Below are positions 25,229-35,000 of a stretch of DNA of 64,000 bases, piece by piece. Positions within the stretch are counted from its first letter, which is position 1, and each line of letters starts with the position of its first letter. The notes under the pieces were generated by a model. It was not told the DNA's origin. It saw nothing but the letters and a program-made list of their open reading frames with translations, and searched no databases. The DNA is from Aulosira sp. FACHB-615 (GTDB taxonomy: Bacteria > Cyanobacteriota > Cyanobacteriia > Cyanobacteriales > Nostocaceae). The stretch is taken from contig NZ_JACJSE010000033.1 in assembly GCF_014698045.1 (NCBI RefSeq), positions 9,301 to 73,300 on the forward strand, given 5' to 3'. The translations under genes and the position numbers were made by a program.

Positions 25229-26914
25229 ATGCTGACACTAGACCGCGAAACAACATCAGCACCCAGCTACAGCGTTTTCAATACCAGCATCAAAGAAACC
25301 TTCACCGCCATTGATCGCTTTGAATGGCAAGCAGTTGATGAAATTCTCGAAATGCGAGATCAACAACTGTATCGAGAAGCTGGCTACAAATCTTTTGAGG
25401 AATACTGCCAAGCCGAATTATCAGCCTGGGGTGGATACCGAAGAATTAACCAACTGTTAGGGGCGAAGAAAGTCAGGGACACAGCCGATGAGTTAGGTGA
25501 ACATATAAAAAACGAGCGTCAAGCCCGTTCGCTGTTGCGTTTGGTCAAGGAACCAGAAAAACTAAAACAGGCTGTTGTGATCGCACTTTCTGAGAACCCC
25601 TGCCCAAGCGAATCGGACTTTGCATCTGCGGCTAACAAGGTGGTTCCGCGTCTGCCACACCAAAAAACTCAGGAACCAATGGTTCCTCAAATTCAAGAAC
25701 CAGTGGTTCCTCAGATCACAGAACCATTGGTTCCTAAAACCAACACCGTCACGATTACGTCACCAACTCATCCAAGACATGGGCAATCAGGAACCATCTC
25801 AGCCGACCCACCCAATCAAAGACAGCAGATTGTTACCTTTGAGGATGGCAGCAGGGAACTGGTTAACAATGCTGATTTGAGTAATGATGCTGTTGAGCCA
25901 TTTACTCCTGAGAGAACTTACCCCAAAGAATACGCCGAAGCGATCGCCCAACTCAAACAGCAGCATCAACATGAATTGGAACGGCTGGAACAGGATTTGA
26001 GGATTGGTTTACAAACGGAAGCCACAGCCCAAGCACAGCAGCAAGTACAAGAACAACTGACCGCTTTACAAAACCTGTTTCAGCAGCAGAAGGAAGAAAA
26101 TATTCAGTTACAGCATCGGCTTTTCGAGTTAGAGGGACTCAGAAAGTTAGAACTGGAGAACCAGAGACTACAAAAACGTATTCAAGAATTGGAACGTGCT
26201 GTAGAAGAACGGCCTGCCCAAGAGTGGGACAATACTCTGACCAAACAAGCAACTAAGGCACTCAATAAACAAGTCAAGCAAGCTCTCGATAAAACCATTG
26301 ATCTGCGATCGCTGGCTGTTGAACCACCTAAAGAAAACGCCACCGAATGCTTGCGACTGATGGGTATAGCTTTGGGTAATCTAGCCACAGCCATGAATAA
26401 CACCCAAGCCCTGGAAGCTGCGGCGTTAATTCTAGGGAGTGAGCCGACACCAAGCGCGATCGCATATCGAGCCGAACAATTGCAACTGTTACCCCAAGCT
26501 GTTAGCGATATTCGGGCTGTGTTATCCAAGCCTGGGTGTAGCTGGTGGGATTATCTAGAAGTGGCGCAGGAGTATGAGGTTATCAAAAACGACTACTGGG
26601 CGGAGTTGACCCCACAAGAAGCGGAGTTAATCACTGCCCTTGAGAAAACCGAATCATCACTCATTACGGAACCATTGGTTCCTGACGAAACCTCTGCTGA
26701 TTCTGGTTCTTCTGATGATGAACTGATTATTGGGCTTGGTTCCATCGTTGCCCACGCCGACATTTACTGTGCTTTGTACAACGCCAGAGGTGAAGTTATC
26801 GAAGACATGGGTGATGAAGTGTGGGTGGCTTGGCAGCATTGGCGAGACAAGCCCAAAAAGACTGACCGATATTTCAAAGATGAATTGCGGTTCTGGCAAG
26901 AAACAAAACAGTAA
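25229..26914 (+). CDS. Coiled-coil DNA-associated plasmid protein (561 aa), copy A
   Basis: Homologous over its length to 42579-44264, and also 561 aa when started at MLTL (25229). The longer frame adds nine residues absent in the other copy. The N-terminal domain (about 15-140: FNTSIKETF, YREAGYKSFEEYCQAELSAWGGYRRINQLLGAKKV, ERQARSLLRL) resembles the helical DNA-binding cores of KorB/ParB- or DUF3102-like plasmid proteins. A linker repeats EP-VP tripeptides. There is a long coiled coil (about 240-350). The C-terminal domain ends GDEVWVAWQHWRDKPKKTDRYFKDELRFWQ. It is divergent from the repressor. A partition or replication accessory role is likely but not proven. Confidence 0.65.
   Translation: MLTLDRETTSAPSYSVFNTSIKETFTAIDRFEWQAVDEILEMRDQQLYREAGYKSFEEYCQAELSAWGGYRRINQLLGAKKVRDTADELGEHIKNERQARSLLRLVKEPEKLKQAVVIALSENPCPSESDFASAANKVVPRLPHQKTQEPMVPQIQEPVVPQITEPLVPKTNTVTITSPTHPRHGQSGTISADPPNQRQQIVTFEDGSRELVNNADLSNDAVEPFTPERTYPKEYAEAIAQLKQQHQHELERLEQDLRIGLQTEATAQAQQQVQEQLTALQNLFQQQKEENIQLQHRLFELEGLRKLELENQRLQKRIQELERAVEERPAQEWDNTLTKQATKALNKQVKQALDKTIDLRSLAVEPPKENATECLRLMGIALGNLATAMNNTQALEAAALILGSEPTPSAIAYRAEQLQLLPQAVSDIRAVLSKPGCSWWDYLEVAQEYEVIKNDYWAELTPQEAELITALEKTESSLITEPLVPDETSADSGSSDDELIIGLGSIVAHADIYCALYNARGEVIEDMGDEVWVAWQHWRDKPKKTDRYFKDELRFWQETKQ
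25672..25734. repeat. Palindromic GGAACCAWTGGTTCC cluster inside the module A gene
   Basis: Three copies of a 7-bp-arm palindrome (25672-25686, 25696-25710, 25720-25734) encode the EP-VP repeats; another is at 26668-26682. The paralogue has perfect copies at 43022-43036, 43061-43075 and 44009-44023. Confidence 0.6.
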
Positions 26915-27004
26915 ATAAAACTCGCACTTATATCTCTACAAGAACTGAATGCAGCATGGCTCAACTGCTGCTGATATTTTCATGCGCCAAAAATTGGAGT
27001 CAAT

Positions 27005-27796
27005 ATGAATATAATCGCATCCAATCAAGCTACTGATAGCCCTTTCGACCAAATCAAAAAAATTGATGAGCAGGGTTACGAGTATTGGTTAGCGCGTGAT
27101 CTCATGTCCATTCTGGGGTATCAGCAATGGCGACAATTTGAGGATGCCATAGACAGAGCGATCGCCGCTTGCGACAACATTGGTCAAGATAGCAAAAAAC
27201 ACTTTTTGCGTCTACCCGCAAAAAGTTCAGGAGGTAGACCCAGAGATGATTTCAAGCTGAGTCGTCATGGTTGCTACCTAACTGCAATGAATGGAGATTC
27301 TCGAAAATCAGAAATAGCTGCTGCACAGAATTACTTTGCTTACAAAACTCATGAGGCGGAGTTATTCACCCAAAACTCAGAACTACTGACCCAACTTTTA
27401 GAACGGTTGGAACAGCGAAGTCAAATCATCAAGGAGCAAGGCAAGGCGATCGCACAACTGCAAGCTCAAGTACAAAACCTGTTACCCCCATCATCTGACT
27501 TTATGCCTCCTGGCTGGGATGAGGACGTATGGCGATCGCTACCTCCACAGGATAAAAGCCATTTTAGATTCTTGTTTCGTCGTCGAGGTTTTCGACCATC
27601 CCCCAAAAATGAACCCCTGGCCTTACCTGCTGTGGACACTGAACAAATAAAGCAGAAGCAACGCGATGAAGTAGCGCGATTAATCGGTGAAGTGTCGCCT
27701 GAAGAGAAACAGCAGTTTCAAGCAGCAAAACGCCAACAACTTCGAGAATTTTGGTCACAAGCTCCCGTTGAAAACCAGGAAAATATGCCGTTTTAG
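27005..27796 (+). CDS. DinD/BRO-N-like protein (263 aa)
   Basis: The N-terminal 120 residues resemble DNA-damage-inducible protein D and BRO-N/antirepressor domains: YWLARDLMSILGYQQWRQFEDAIDRAI, then LSRHGCYLTAMNGDSRKSEIAAAQNYFA. A coiled-coil segment (about 125-165) and a basic C-terminus (WDEDVWRSLPPQDKSHFRFLFRRRGFRPS) follow. GGAG precedes the ATG. It lies 36 bp upstream of the winged-helix gene and is present only in module A. Probably a DNA-binding regulator of phage or plasmid origin. Confidence 0.7.
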   Translation: MNIIASNQATDSPFDQIKKIDEQGYEYWLARDLMSILGYQQWRQFEDAIDRAIAACDNIGQDSKKHFLRLPAKSSGGRPRDDFKLSRHGCYLTAMNGDSRKSEIAAAQNYFAYKTHEAELFTQNSELLTQLLERLEQRSQIIKEQGKAIAQLQAQVQNLLPPSSDFMPPGWDEDVWRSLPPQDKSHFRFLFRRRGFRPSPKNEPLALPAVDTEQIKQKQRDEVARLIGEVSPEEKQQFQAAKRQQLREFWSQAPVENQENMPF

Positions 27797-27832
27797 CCAA
27801 ACCAGTTTTGACAAATATATAGAAGGTGGAAT

Positions 27833-28885
27833 ATGAGCAGCATTGCATCTACGGAAAGGTTTTCTGTCCTGGTCATTCTGCGCCGGGAGTATCTTGATAT
27901 CACTGGTAACTTCTGTGCGGCCAAGCTGATTGAGTATTTTCGGCATTGGACAAAGTGGAAACTGAAGAACCACCGCACCCCCTGGATTTACCAGCCCCTT
28001 AAAAATATCTACACTGATCTAATGGGTGAGCATAGCCTTCATGTGATCAGGAGTGCGATCACACTGCTTGAAGATATGGGTATTATCTCCAAGCAGAAAA
28101 ACCCAGGCAACGGGCAGGATCGGACTTGGCAGTATAAATTAAACTGCGATGTACTGAATAAGCTACTTGAACATGGCAGAGGCAAAACTGAACATCCCAA
28201 AGTCAGTGCAGAACAATACCACAGATCCCATCCAGAAGTTTCAAAGCCACAACAACACTCTGCTGTTGAACGTGAAAAAAGTGAGGAAGTGGAAACTGAG
28301 ATTTTGGACTATGACCAGGAAGGGGTTTGTTATACCCCAGAACCAGAGTTACCCGAAATTGCTCACTTCGTTGAAGACATAGAACTGCTTGACTCGACTA
28401 TCGAGACAGATCCTCATGAGGATATTTCTTCCGCCCCGGTTGCGTCGAATTTTCATGATGAAGACTTTGGTGATGATGATGCGTTTGAGCGTGTAGAAAA
28501 GTCAATCCAGCCTAGTAACCAGGAAGTAAAAGAAGTATTGCAGCAGCTACGAGAAATACCTTGTACACCCCAGTTCCGGCTCAATGCAGAGATTCAACGC
28601 ACAGTGAGGCGGTGCTGGGCGAATGTACCGGGAGCGATCGCTTATTTGAAAGAAGCACTGCGAACTTGGAAGGGTATCAAGTCACCGGAGGCTGTTTTTG
28701 TTGCGGCTTGCAAGGAGGGCAGGAAACCGGAATCCGCGCAGGTTAAATCTGCGGTCAAGGATTGGTTTGAGTGGGCGAGGCAGAAGCGGATTGTGATTGC
28801 GATGTCCGGTGAGGTTGTTTATACGCCGGAGGGTGAAGCTGTGGCGATCGCGGAAATGATGCGGCGGTTTCCGGTGGGGGAGTAG
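27833..28885 (+). CDS. Winged-helix plasmid protein, intact parent of the dispersed scars (350 aa)
   Basis: The N-terminal 110 residues look like a winged helix of the replication-initiator/DnaD-like kind: REYLDITGNFCAAKLIEYFRHW, LMGEHSLHVIRSAITLLEDMGII, WQYKLN. An acidic low-complexity linker (about 120-230) leads to a conserved C-terminal domain (FRLNAEIQRTVRRCW, AIAYLKEALRTWKG, KSPEAVFVAACKEGRKPES, WFEWARQKRIVIAM, EMMRRFPVGE). Only that C-terminal part recurs as decayed copies at 7642, 11632, 53878 and 59605. It is last in the module A plus-strand operon. A replication role is inferred. Confidence 0.65.
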   Translation: MSSIASTERFSVLVILRREYLDITGNFCAAKLIEYFRHWTKWKLKNHRTPWIYQPLKNIYTDLMGEHSLHVIRSAITLLEDMGIISKQKNPGNGQDRTWQYKLNCDVLNKLLEHGRGKTEHPKVSAEQYHRSHPEVSKPQQHSAVEREKSEEVETEILDYDQEGVCYTPEPELPEIAHFVEDIELLDSTIETDPHEDISSAPVASNFHDEDFGDDDAFERVEKSIQPSNQEVKEVLQQLREIPCTPQFRLNAEIQRTVRRCWANVPGAIAYLKEALRTWKGIKSPEAVFVAACKEGRKPESAQVKSAVKDWFEWARQKRIVIAMSGEVVYTPEGEAVAIAEMMRRFPVGE

Positions 28886-28950
28886 GGTTGTGCTTATTAA
28901 TTCTAACGAGTGCAGAGATTGTATAAGCAAAATAACTCTGTAGCATTTAC

Positions 28951-28993
28951 AGAGAGGGCAAAGCAATCGCAGCTACCGCTTATTACCCTCTCT
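28951..28993. terminator. Possible bidirectional hairpin between convergent genes
   Basis: AGAGAGGG (28951-28958) can pair with CCCTCTCT (28986-28993) across a 27-nt loop, between the convergent ends of the winged-helix gene and the RTX gene. There is no T-run, so the terminator call is weak. Confidence 0.35.
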
Positions 28994-29038
28994 ACTCTAT
29001 AACCTGATTTGTTAGGATTTACTCAACAATACTAGAAA

Positions 29039-32000
29039 CTAGGCTAAGGTAGTGGTGAAATTACCAATTCCTAAAGTACCTGTTAATCCTGTTACTTCAA
29101 CAATTGCATCAGTATTACTATTAAACCCAGATGTACCATCATTAATCGCAACAAAGGTACGGTTCCCAAAGGTAAATTGAGCAGCAGCATTAGCTATAAA
29201 ATTGGAATTGGTTAACTTAGCTCCAATGCCAATAGTATCAAGTGTAGCGACAGAACCTACATTAGAAAATCCAGAACGTGCGGTGGAAACGAGGAATAAA
29301 TCATTACCAGAATTAGCATTTAAATCAGTAATAACATCAAAGCTATTGAAAACGGAATCAGCTAAGTTGCGGTAGTCAAAACGATCTGCGCCAGAACCCC
29401 CTGTTAAGCTATCCTTAGCACCATTACCAATAAGGGTATCATTATCAGCACCGCCATTAAGGATGTCATCACTACCGCCACCATTGAGGGTGTCATTGCC
29501 AGCACCACCATACATTAAAGCCCAGTAAGCATCTGCTGTTAAAGTATTATTGGAACTGTCTCCTTTAAAGACTTTATATGTTCCCCCTCCATTAAAATTA
29601 ATTTGTTCAATGTTTGTGAGGATATCAGTGCCATCCCTATTGGTTTGAGTGTCAGTAACTTGCACATCTCCATTATTTAATAAAGAGATTTGATAACTAA
29701 CAGAAGCTCCACTGAAAACTGCGGTGTCATAACCAGCACCACCAATCAGGGTATCATTGCCAGCACCGCCATTGAGGGTGTCATCACTACCGCCACCATT
29801 GAGAGTGTCATTGCCAGCACCACCATACATTAAAGCCCAGTAAGCATCTGCTGTTAAAGTATTATTGGAACTGTCTCCTTTAAAGACTTTATATGTTCCC
29901 CCTCCATTAAAATTAATTTGTTCAATGTTTGTGAGGATATCAGTGCCATCCCTATTGGTTTGAGTGTCAGTAACTTGCACATCTCCATTATTTAATAAAG
30001 AGATTTGATAACTAACAGAAGCTCCACTGAAAACTGCGGTGTCATAACCAGCACCACCAATCAGGGTATCGTTACCACCATTACCAATCAAGTTGTCATC
30101 ACCATCACCGCCATTGAGGGTGTCATCACTACCGCCACCATTGAGGGTGTCATTGCCAGCACCACCATACATTAAAGCCCAGTAAGCATCTGCTGTTAAA
30201 GTGTTATTAGAACCGTCTCCTTTAAAGACTTTATATGTTCCCCCTCCATTAAAATTAATTTGTTCAATATCTGTGAGGATATCAGTACCATCTCTATTAG
30301 TTTGAGTGTCAGTAACCTGCACATCTCCATTACTTAATAAAGAGATTTGATAATTAACAGAAGCTCCACTGAAAACTGCAATGTCATTATTACCAGCACC
30401 ACCAATCAGGGTATCGTTACCACCATTACCAATCAAGTTGTCATTATCATCGCCGCCATTGAGGATGTCATCACTACCGCCACCATTGAGGGTGTCATTG
30501 CCAGCACCACCATACATTAAAGCCCAGTAAGCATCTGCTGTTAAAGTGTTATTAGAACCGTCTCCTTTAAAGACTTTATATGTTCCCCCTCCATTAAAAT
30601 TAATTTGTTCAATATCTGTGAGGATATCAGTACCATCTCTATTAGTTTGAGTGTCAGTAACCTGCACATCTCCATTACTTAATAAAGAGATTTGATAATT
30701 AACAGAAGCTCCCATGAAAACTGCGGTGTCGTTACCAGTACCACCATTGAGAGTATCATTACCTGCACCACCAATTACAGTGTCATTACCACCAAGACCA
30801 TTAATTGTGTCATTGCCTGCTCCACCATTGAGGGTATTATTATAATATTCATCGCCAACAATAGTGTCGTTGTATTGACCACCAATAATATGGTCTACTC
30901 CGTACAAAGTATCTTGATTACCGAAACCATCATTAGTCGCAAAGCCGTTTCCTCCAAGTGTGACATTTATACCTTGTGTTGCACTTGAGTAGTCCGCAGT
31001 GTCTTCTCCATTACCGCCATTCAGAATATCGTTACCAGCACCACCAATCAGGTTGTCATTACCATCACCACCAAACAGGGTATCTTCGTAATTAGAACCA
31101 GTTAAGGTGTCATTGTAACTAGAACCGATCACTTTTTCAATACTTGTTAGTATATCAGTGCCTCCTTGTCCATCATTGGCGATGCCACTAGCGAGGTTAA
31201 CGTTTATTCCACTGATGGCATTTGAGTAATCGGCAGTATCAATTCCTGTACCACCATTCAGGGTGTTGTTAGCAGCATTACCTATGATGACGTTATTAGC
31301 AGCATTACCTATACCATTAATCGCTGCTGTTCCTGTGAGGGTGAGATTTTCGATGTTTGGTAGGTTAACAAGACTAAACGTGACACTGGATTGAATTGTA
31401 TCTGTACCTTCTCCCGCTTTTTCAGTGATGGTGTCGGTGGTCGTGTCAACAACGTAAGTATCATCGCCTGCACCACCGTTGAGGATATCAATACCTGCAC
31501 CACCGTTGAGGATGTCATTACTACTACCGCCATTGAGGGTATCATTCCCAGCACCACCATACATTACAGCCCAGTAACCACCTGCTGTTAAAGTATTATC
31601 TAAAGCGTCTCCTTTGAAGACTTGATATGTTCCCCCCCCATTAAAATTGATTTGTTCAATGTCTGTGAGGATATCAGTACCATCTCTATTGGCTTGAGTG
31701 TCAATAACCTGAACATCTCCATTACTTAATAAAGAGATTTGATAATTAACAGAAGCTCCACTGAAAATAGCAGTATCATAACCTGCATCACCATTGAGAG
31801 TATCATTACCTGCACCACCAATTAAAGTATCATTGCCACCAAGACCATTAATATTGTCATTACCAGCACCACCGTCTATATAATCATTGTCTTCCCAGGC
31901 ATTAATGTAATCATCGCCAGAGCCGCCATAGATGGTGTCATCGCCTCGAGAGCCAGAAATATTATCATTATTAGCACCACCATCAAGGGTGTCATTGCCA

Positions 32001-35000
32001 AGTCCACCATCTATGTAATCATCACCAGCATTTCCTTTCAGAAGGTTATTGAAATTATTCCCTATTAATGTGTCATTCAAACTACCACCAACTGCATTTT
32101 CTATATTGATGAAAGTCTGACCACCTACAGTAATACCTAAAGTCAAAGACAGATTGTCATTGATCTGCTGTCTTCCGGCAAGGCTAAGGTCTAGGTTGAT
32201 ACTTTTAGTAGTAGTGGCTGAGAAGTCTAGTGTATCTGTACTGCTATTATTCTGGTCGATGATTGTGAATTTTTCCCATAAGTCTTTATTATTAGATTGG
32301 TCTATGTTCCATCGTGCATCTGTAATCGAAATTGTATTTGCTCGAACATAAGTGTTCCAATCGATATTTTTTAGAGAAATTGTGCCATCACCATTATTCT
32401 CGACCCGGAATTTTTCCCAATTATTGATGTTCTCCGATGAGGTTATATTTCCAACGCTATCAGCACTCCAGAATCGATCATAGTAGGTTTTTAGAGAAAT
32501 TGTGCCATCACCATTATTAATGAGCGTGAGTTTTGTCTCGTCGGTTATTCCGTCCTTTTGATCTTGTTGTTGTATGTTCCAAAGTGTCTTAGTGGCTTGT
32601 GCGTATGTGATATTGTTGCCTTTGACAGATTTTATAGCAATTACGGTTTCGTTAATTGTGTCTGATCCTTGTGAAGTGTCTGCATCAAATATATATGTAT
32701 TATCTCCTGTCCCACCAACCAGAGTGTCATTGCCAGCACCCCCGTTGAGAACATCCTTTCCAGCACCGCCACTGAGAATGTCATTACCATCTCCACCTTC
32801 AAGGATGTCATCACCACCCTTACCATTAAGGACATCATTCCCTGCCACCGCATCAATAAACTCAGGGTTATCATTACCATTGATAATGTCATTACCTGTA
32901 GAACCCCTGGGTGGAAGCGGAAGAGCCGCAGGAGCGGTGTAAGGGTTGTTAAGATTAGCCCACAAATTATTGATGTTGGCTTTTGCTAGTTCAGGTAGTT
33001 CTGCACCAAATAAACTCACATTGCCATCGAAGCCAATTTTTAAACCGACTGTCCACCCTAAAAGTTTTCCCCAAGCGGCAACGTAGTCATTATAGGAGTA
33101 GCCATCATCAATATATTGAAAATAAGCTCCTCCACCTCCTAATGTAAATCCTCCAATCACAGGAATAGGATCGGGTATATTAACAGTTCCTTCAGCATAG
33201 GCATAGAAGTCCAGTTTATTTCCATCATGCCCACGGGCGATCAGTTTAGCGTCTGCCTTGAGTAATCCATAGAGGATATTTAAGTTAGCACTAGCCCCAA
33301 AAGAGTCATATTCCCAGTTAAGGTTAACTTCACCTGTTCCTGTAACGAGATTACCAAGAACCCGAAGATTACCCTGTGCATTAAGGAATTTTGGAGTAAT
33401 TGTTGCCGTTAAATCTAGGTTAATTAGAGATTCATTAATAGGACCACCCAGAAAACTGGGTAAATTCAAGTTAACCTTTGGTCCTACGGTAATTTTAACG
33501 TTACCTTGAAAGACATCATTATATGTCTGTTGTTGACCAAGCACTGTAATGGTTTTTGGACCTACACTATATGACCCACTTATATCCTGAAGAAATGCAC
33601 CTGTACTACCAATAGGTTTATTAAGGTTATATGCCCCTATCTGAACATATTGCAATTGGCTACCATTCCATAAAACTGTAGCAGCAACATCAATTCCAGA
33701 GGGAATTATAACAGTGGCATCGGCTCTGACTTTTGTTTGATTATTGGTAGTATCAATAAATACTGTAGCGGTTTTTATCTTCCAACCAGCAGCGATATTA
33801 ATATCGCTGGCAGATATGGAACCAACTACTTCTACTGTACCAATACTACTAATTTTGATGTAGTTACTACCACTAAAGTTGCCCGTGAAATTGTATAGAT
33901 CGGGCAGAATGAGTGTACCTTGAATAATGAAGACTTTTTCTGTTCCTATCTGGCTGTAGAGAAGGCTAATCTGCTTGCCTTGAACCCGTAAGAAACCTAG
34001 CAGGTTAAAATCAAGGGTTTCTTGATAAATTTTGCCACCAGTGAGGTCAAAACCATCATTATTTACCAACAGATAATCGCTACCTGTGACGCTGAGTGTA
34101 ACTCCTCCTAATGCTTGTGGTAGTGCAATTACACCCTGGAATGTAAATTCTGGGTCCCAATCGTCTCCTTCGGTAGGTTTTCTATCGGGTTTAAAGTTGA
34201 TGGTAGCGTTACTGACTTTTGCACCAAATAAATTAAAGTTAATGTTACTGGCGGTAATATCTTTTAAACCATTACTATCAAATAGTAGTGATACACCAAT
34301 ATTTTCTCCTGTATAGGTTTGCAGAATGGCACTACCATAAAATGTATTGGTAATCCCGTCAAAATCTGCTTGAATATTACGGAGTTTCCAGTTACCCAAT
34401 TGGATATCTGCTGCTGATAAATGCGCTCCTGTTAGATAAGCTTTGTCTTTGTTGACTACTAATTTATTAGTACCTGTTAGCTCACCCTTAAAACCTTTGA
34501 GTTTAGGAATTTCAATTGCACCTTGGAGGGAAAATTCAGGGTCCCAGGATTCGCTATACGTTGTATTTCTGTTGATAACGTTTACTGTCTGGATGTCTAC
34601 TGCTGCACCTAAGAAGGTGAAATCTGTGCCAACTCCACTGCTACCTGTGATTGCGGTGAGTTTACCTTGGTTAAATGCTAATGCTAGATTAATTGGACTT
34701 CCGGGGGTTTTCAGTTTTGCGTTGACTGTGAAGCTATTGCTAGGAGTATTAACATTTAGGTTGATATCCTGAATTTCCCATGACCCAAATAGAGGAATAT
34801 TTGCGACACCAACATTTGCTACCATTGAGAAATCAAGACCTGTAGCAGTCTTTTTGACTTTGATGTAATTTCCGCCCTGTAAATCGAATGTAGCGTTTTT
34901 GAGGGTAGGAATGGAAAATTTACCCTGAAGTGTGATTTCTTCATTGGTAAAATCGAATTTTACTTGGGCATCTAAAGCTTTTATTTCTAATAAACCGAGA

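Noticed and set aside
29440..30720. Regular repeats that could suggest a CRISPR array
   Set aside because: Units are 312-345 bp, in frame and code for RTX/beta repeats; there are no 20-40-bp repeats with spacers.
30692..30988. Plus-strand ORFs opposite the RTX gene
   Set aside because: Antisense shadows of the glycine/aspartate-rich repeats; no start signals or domains.
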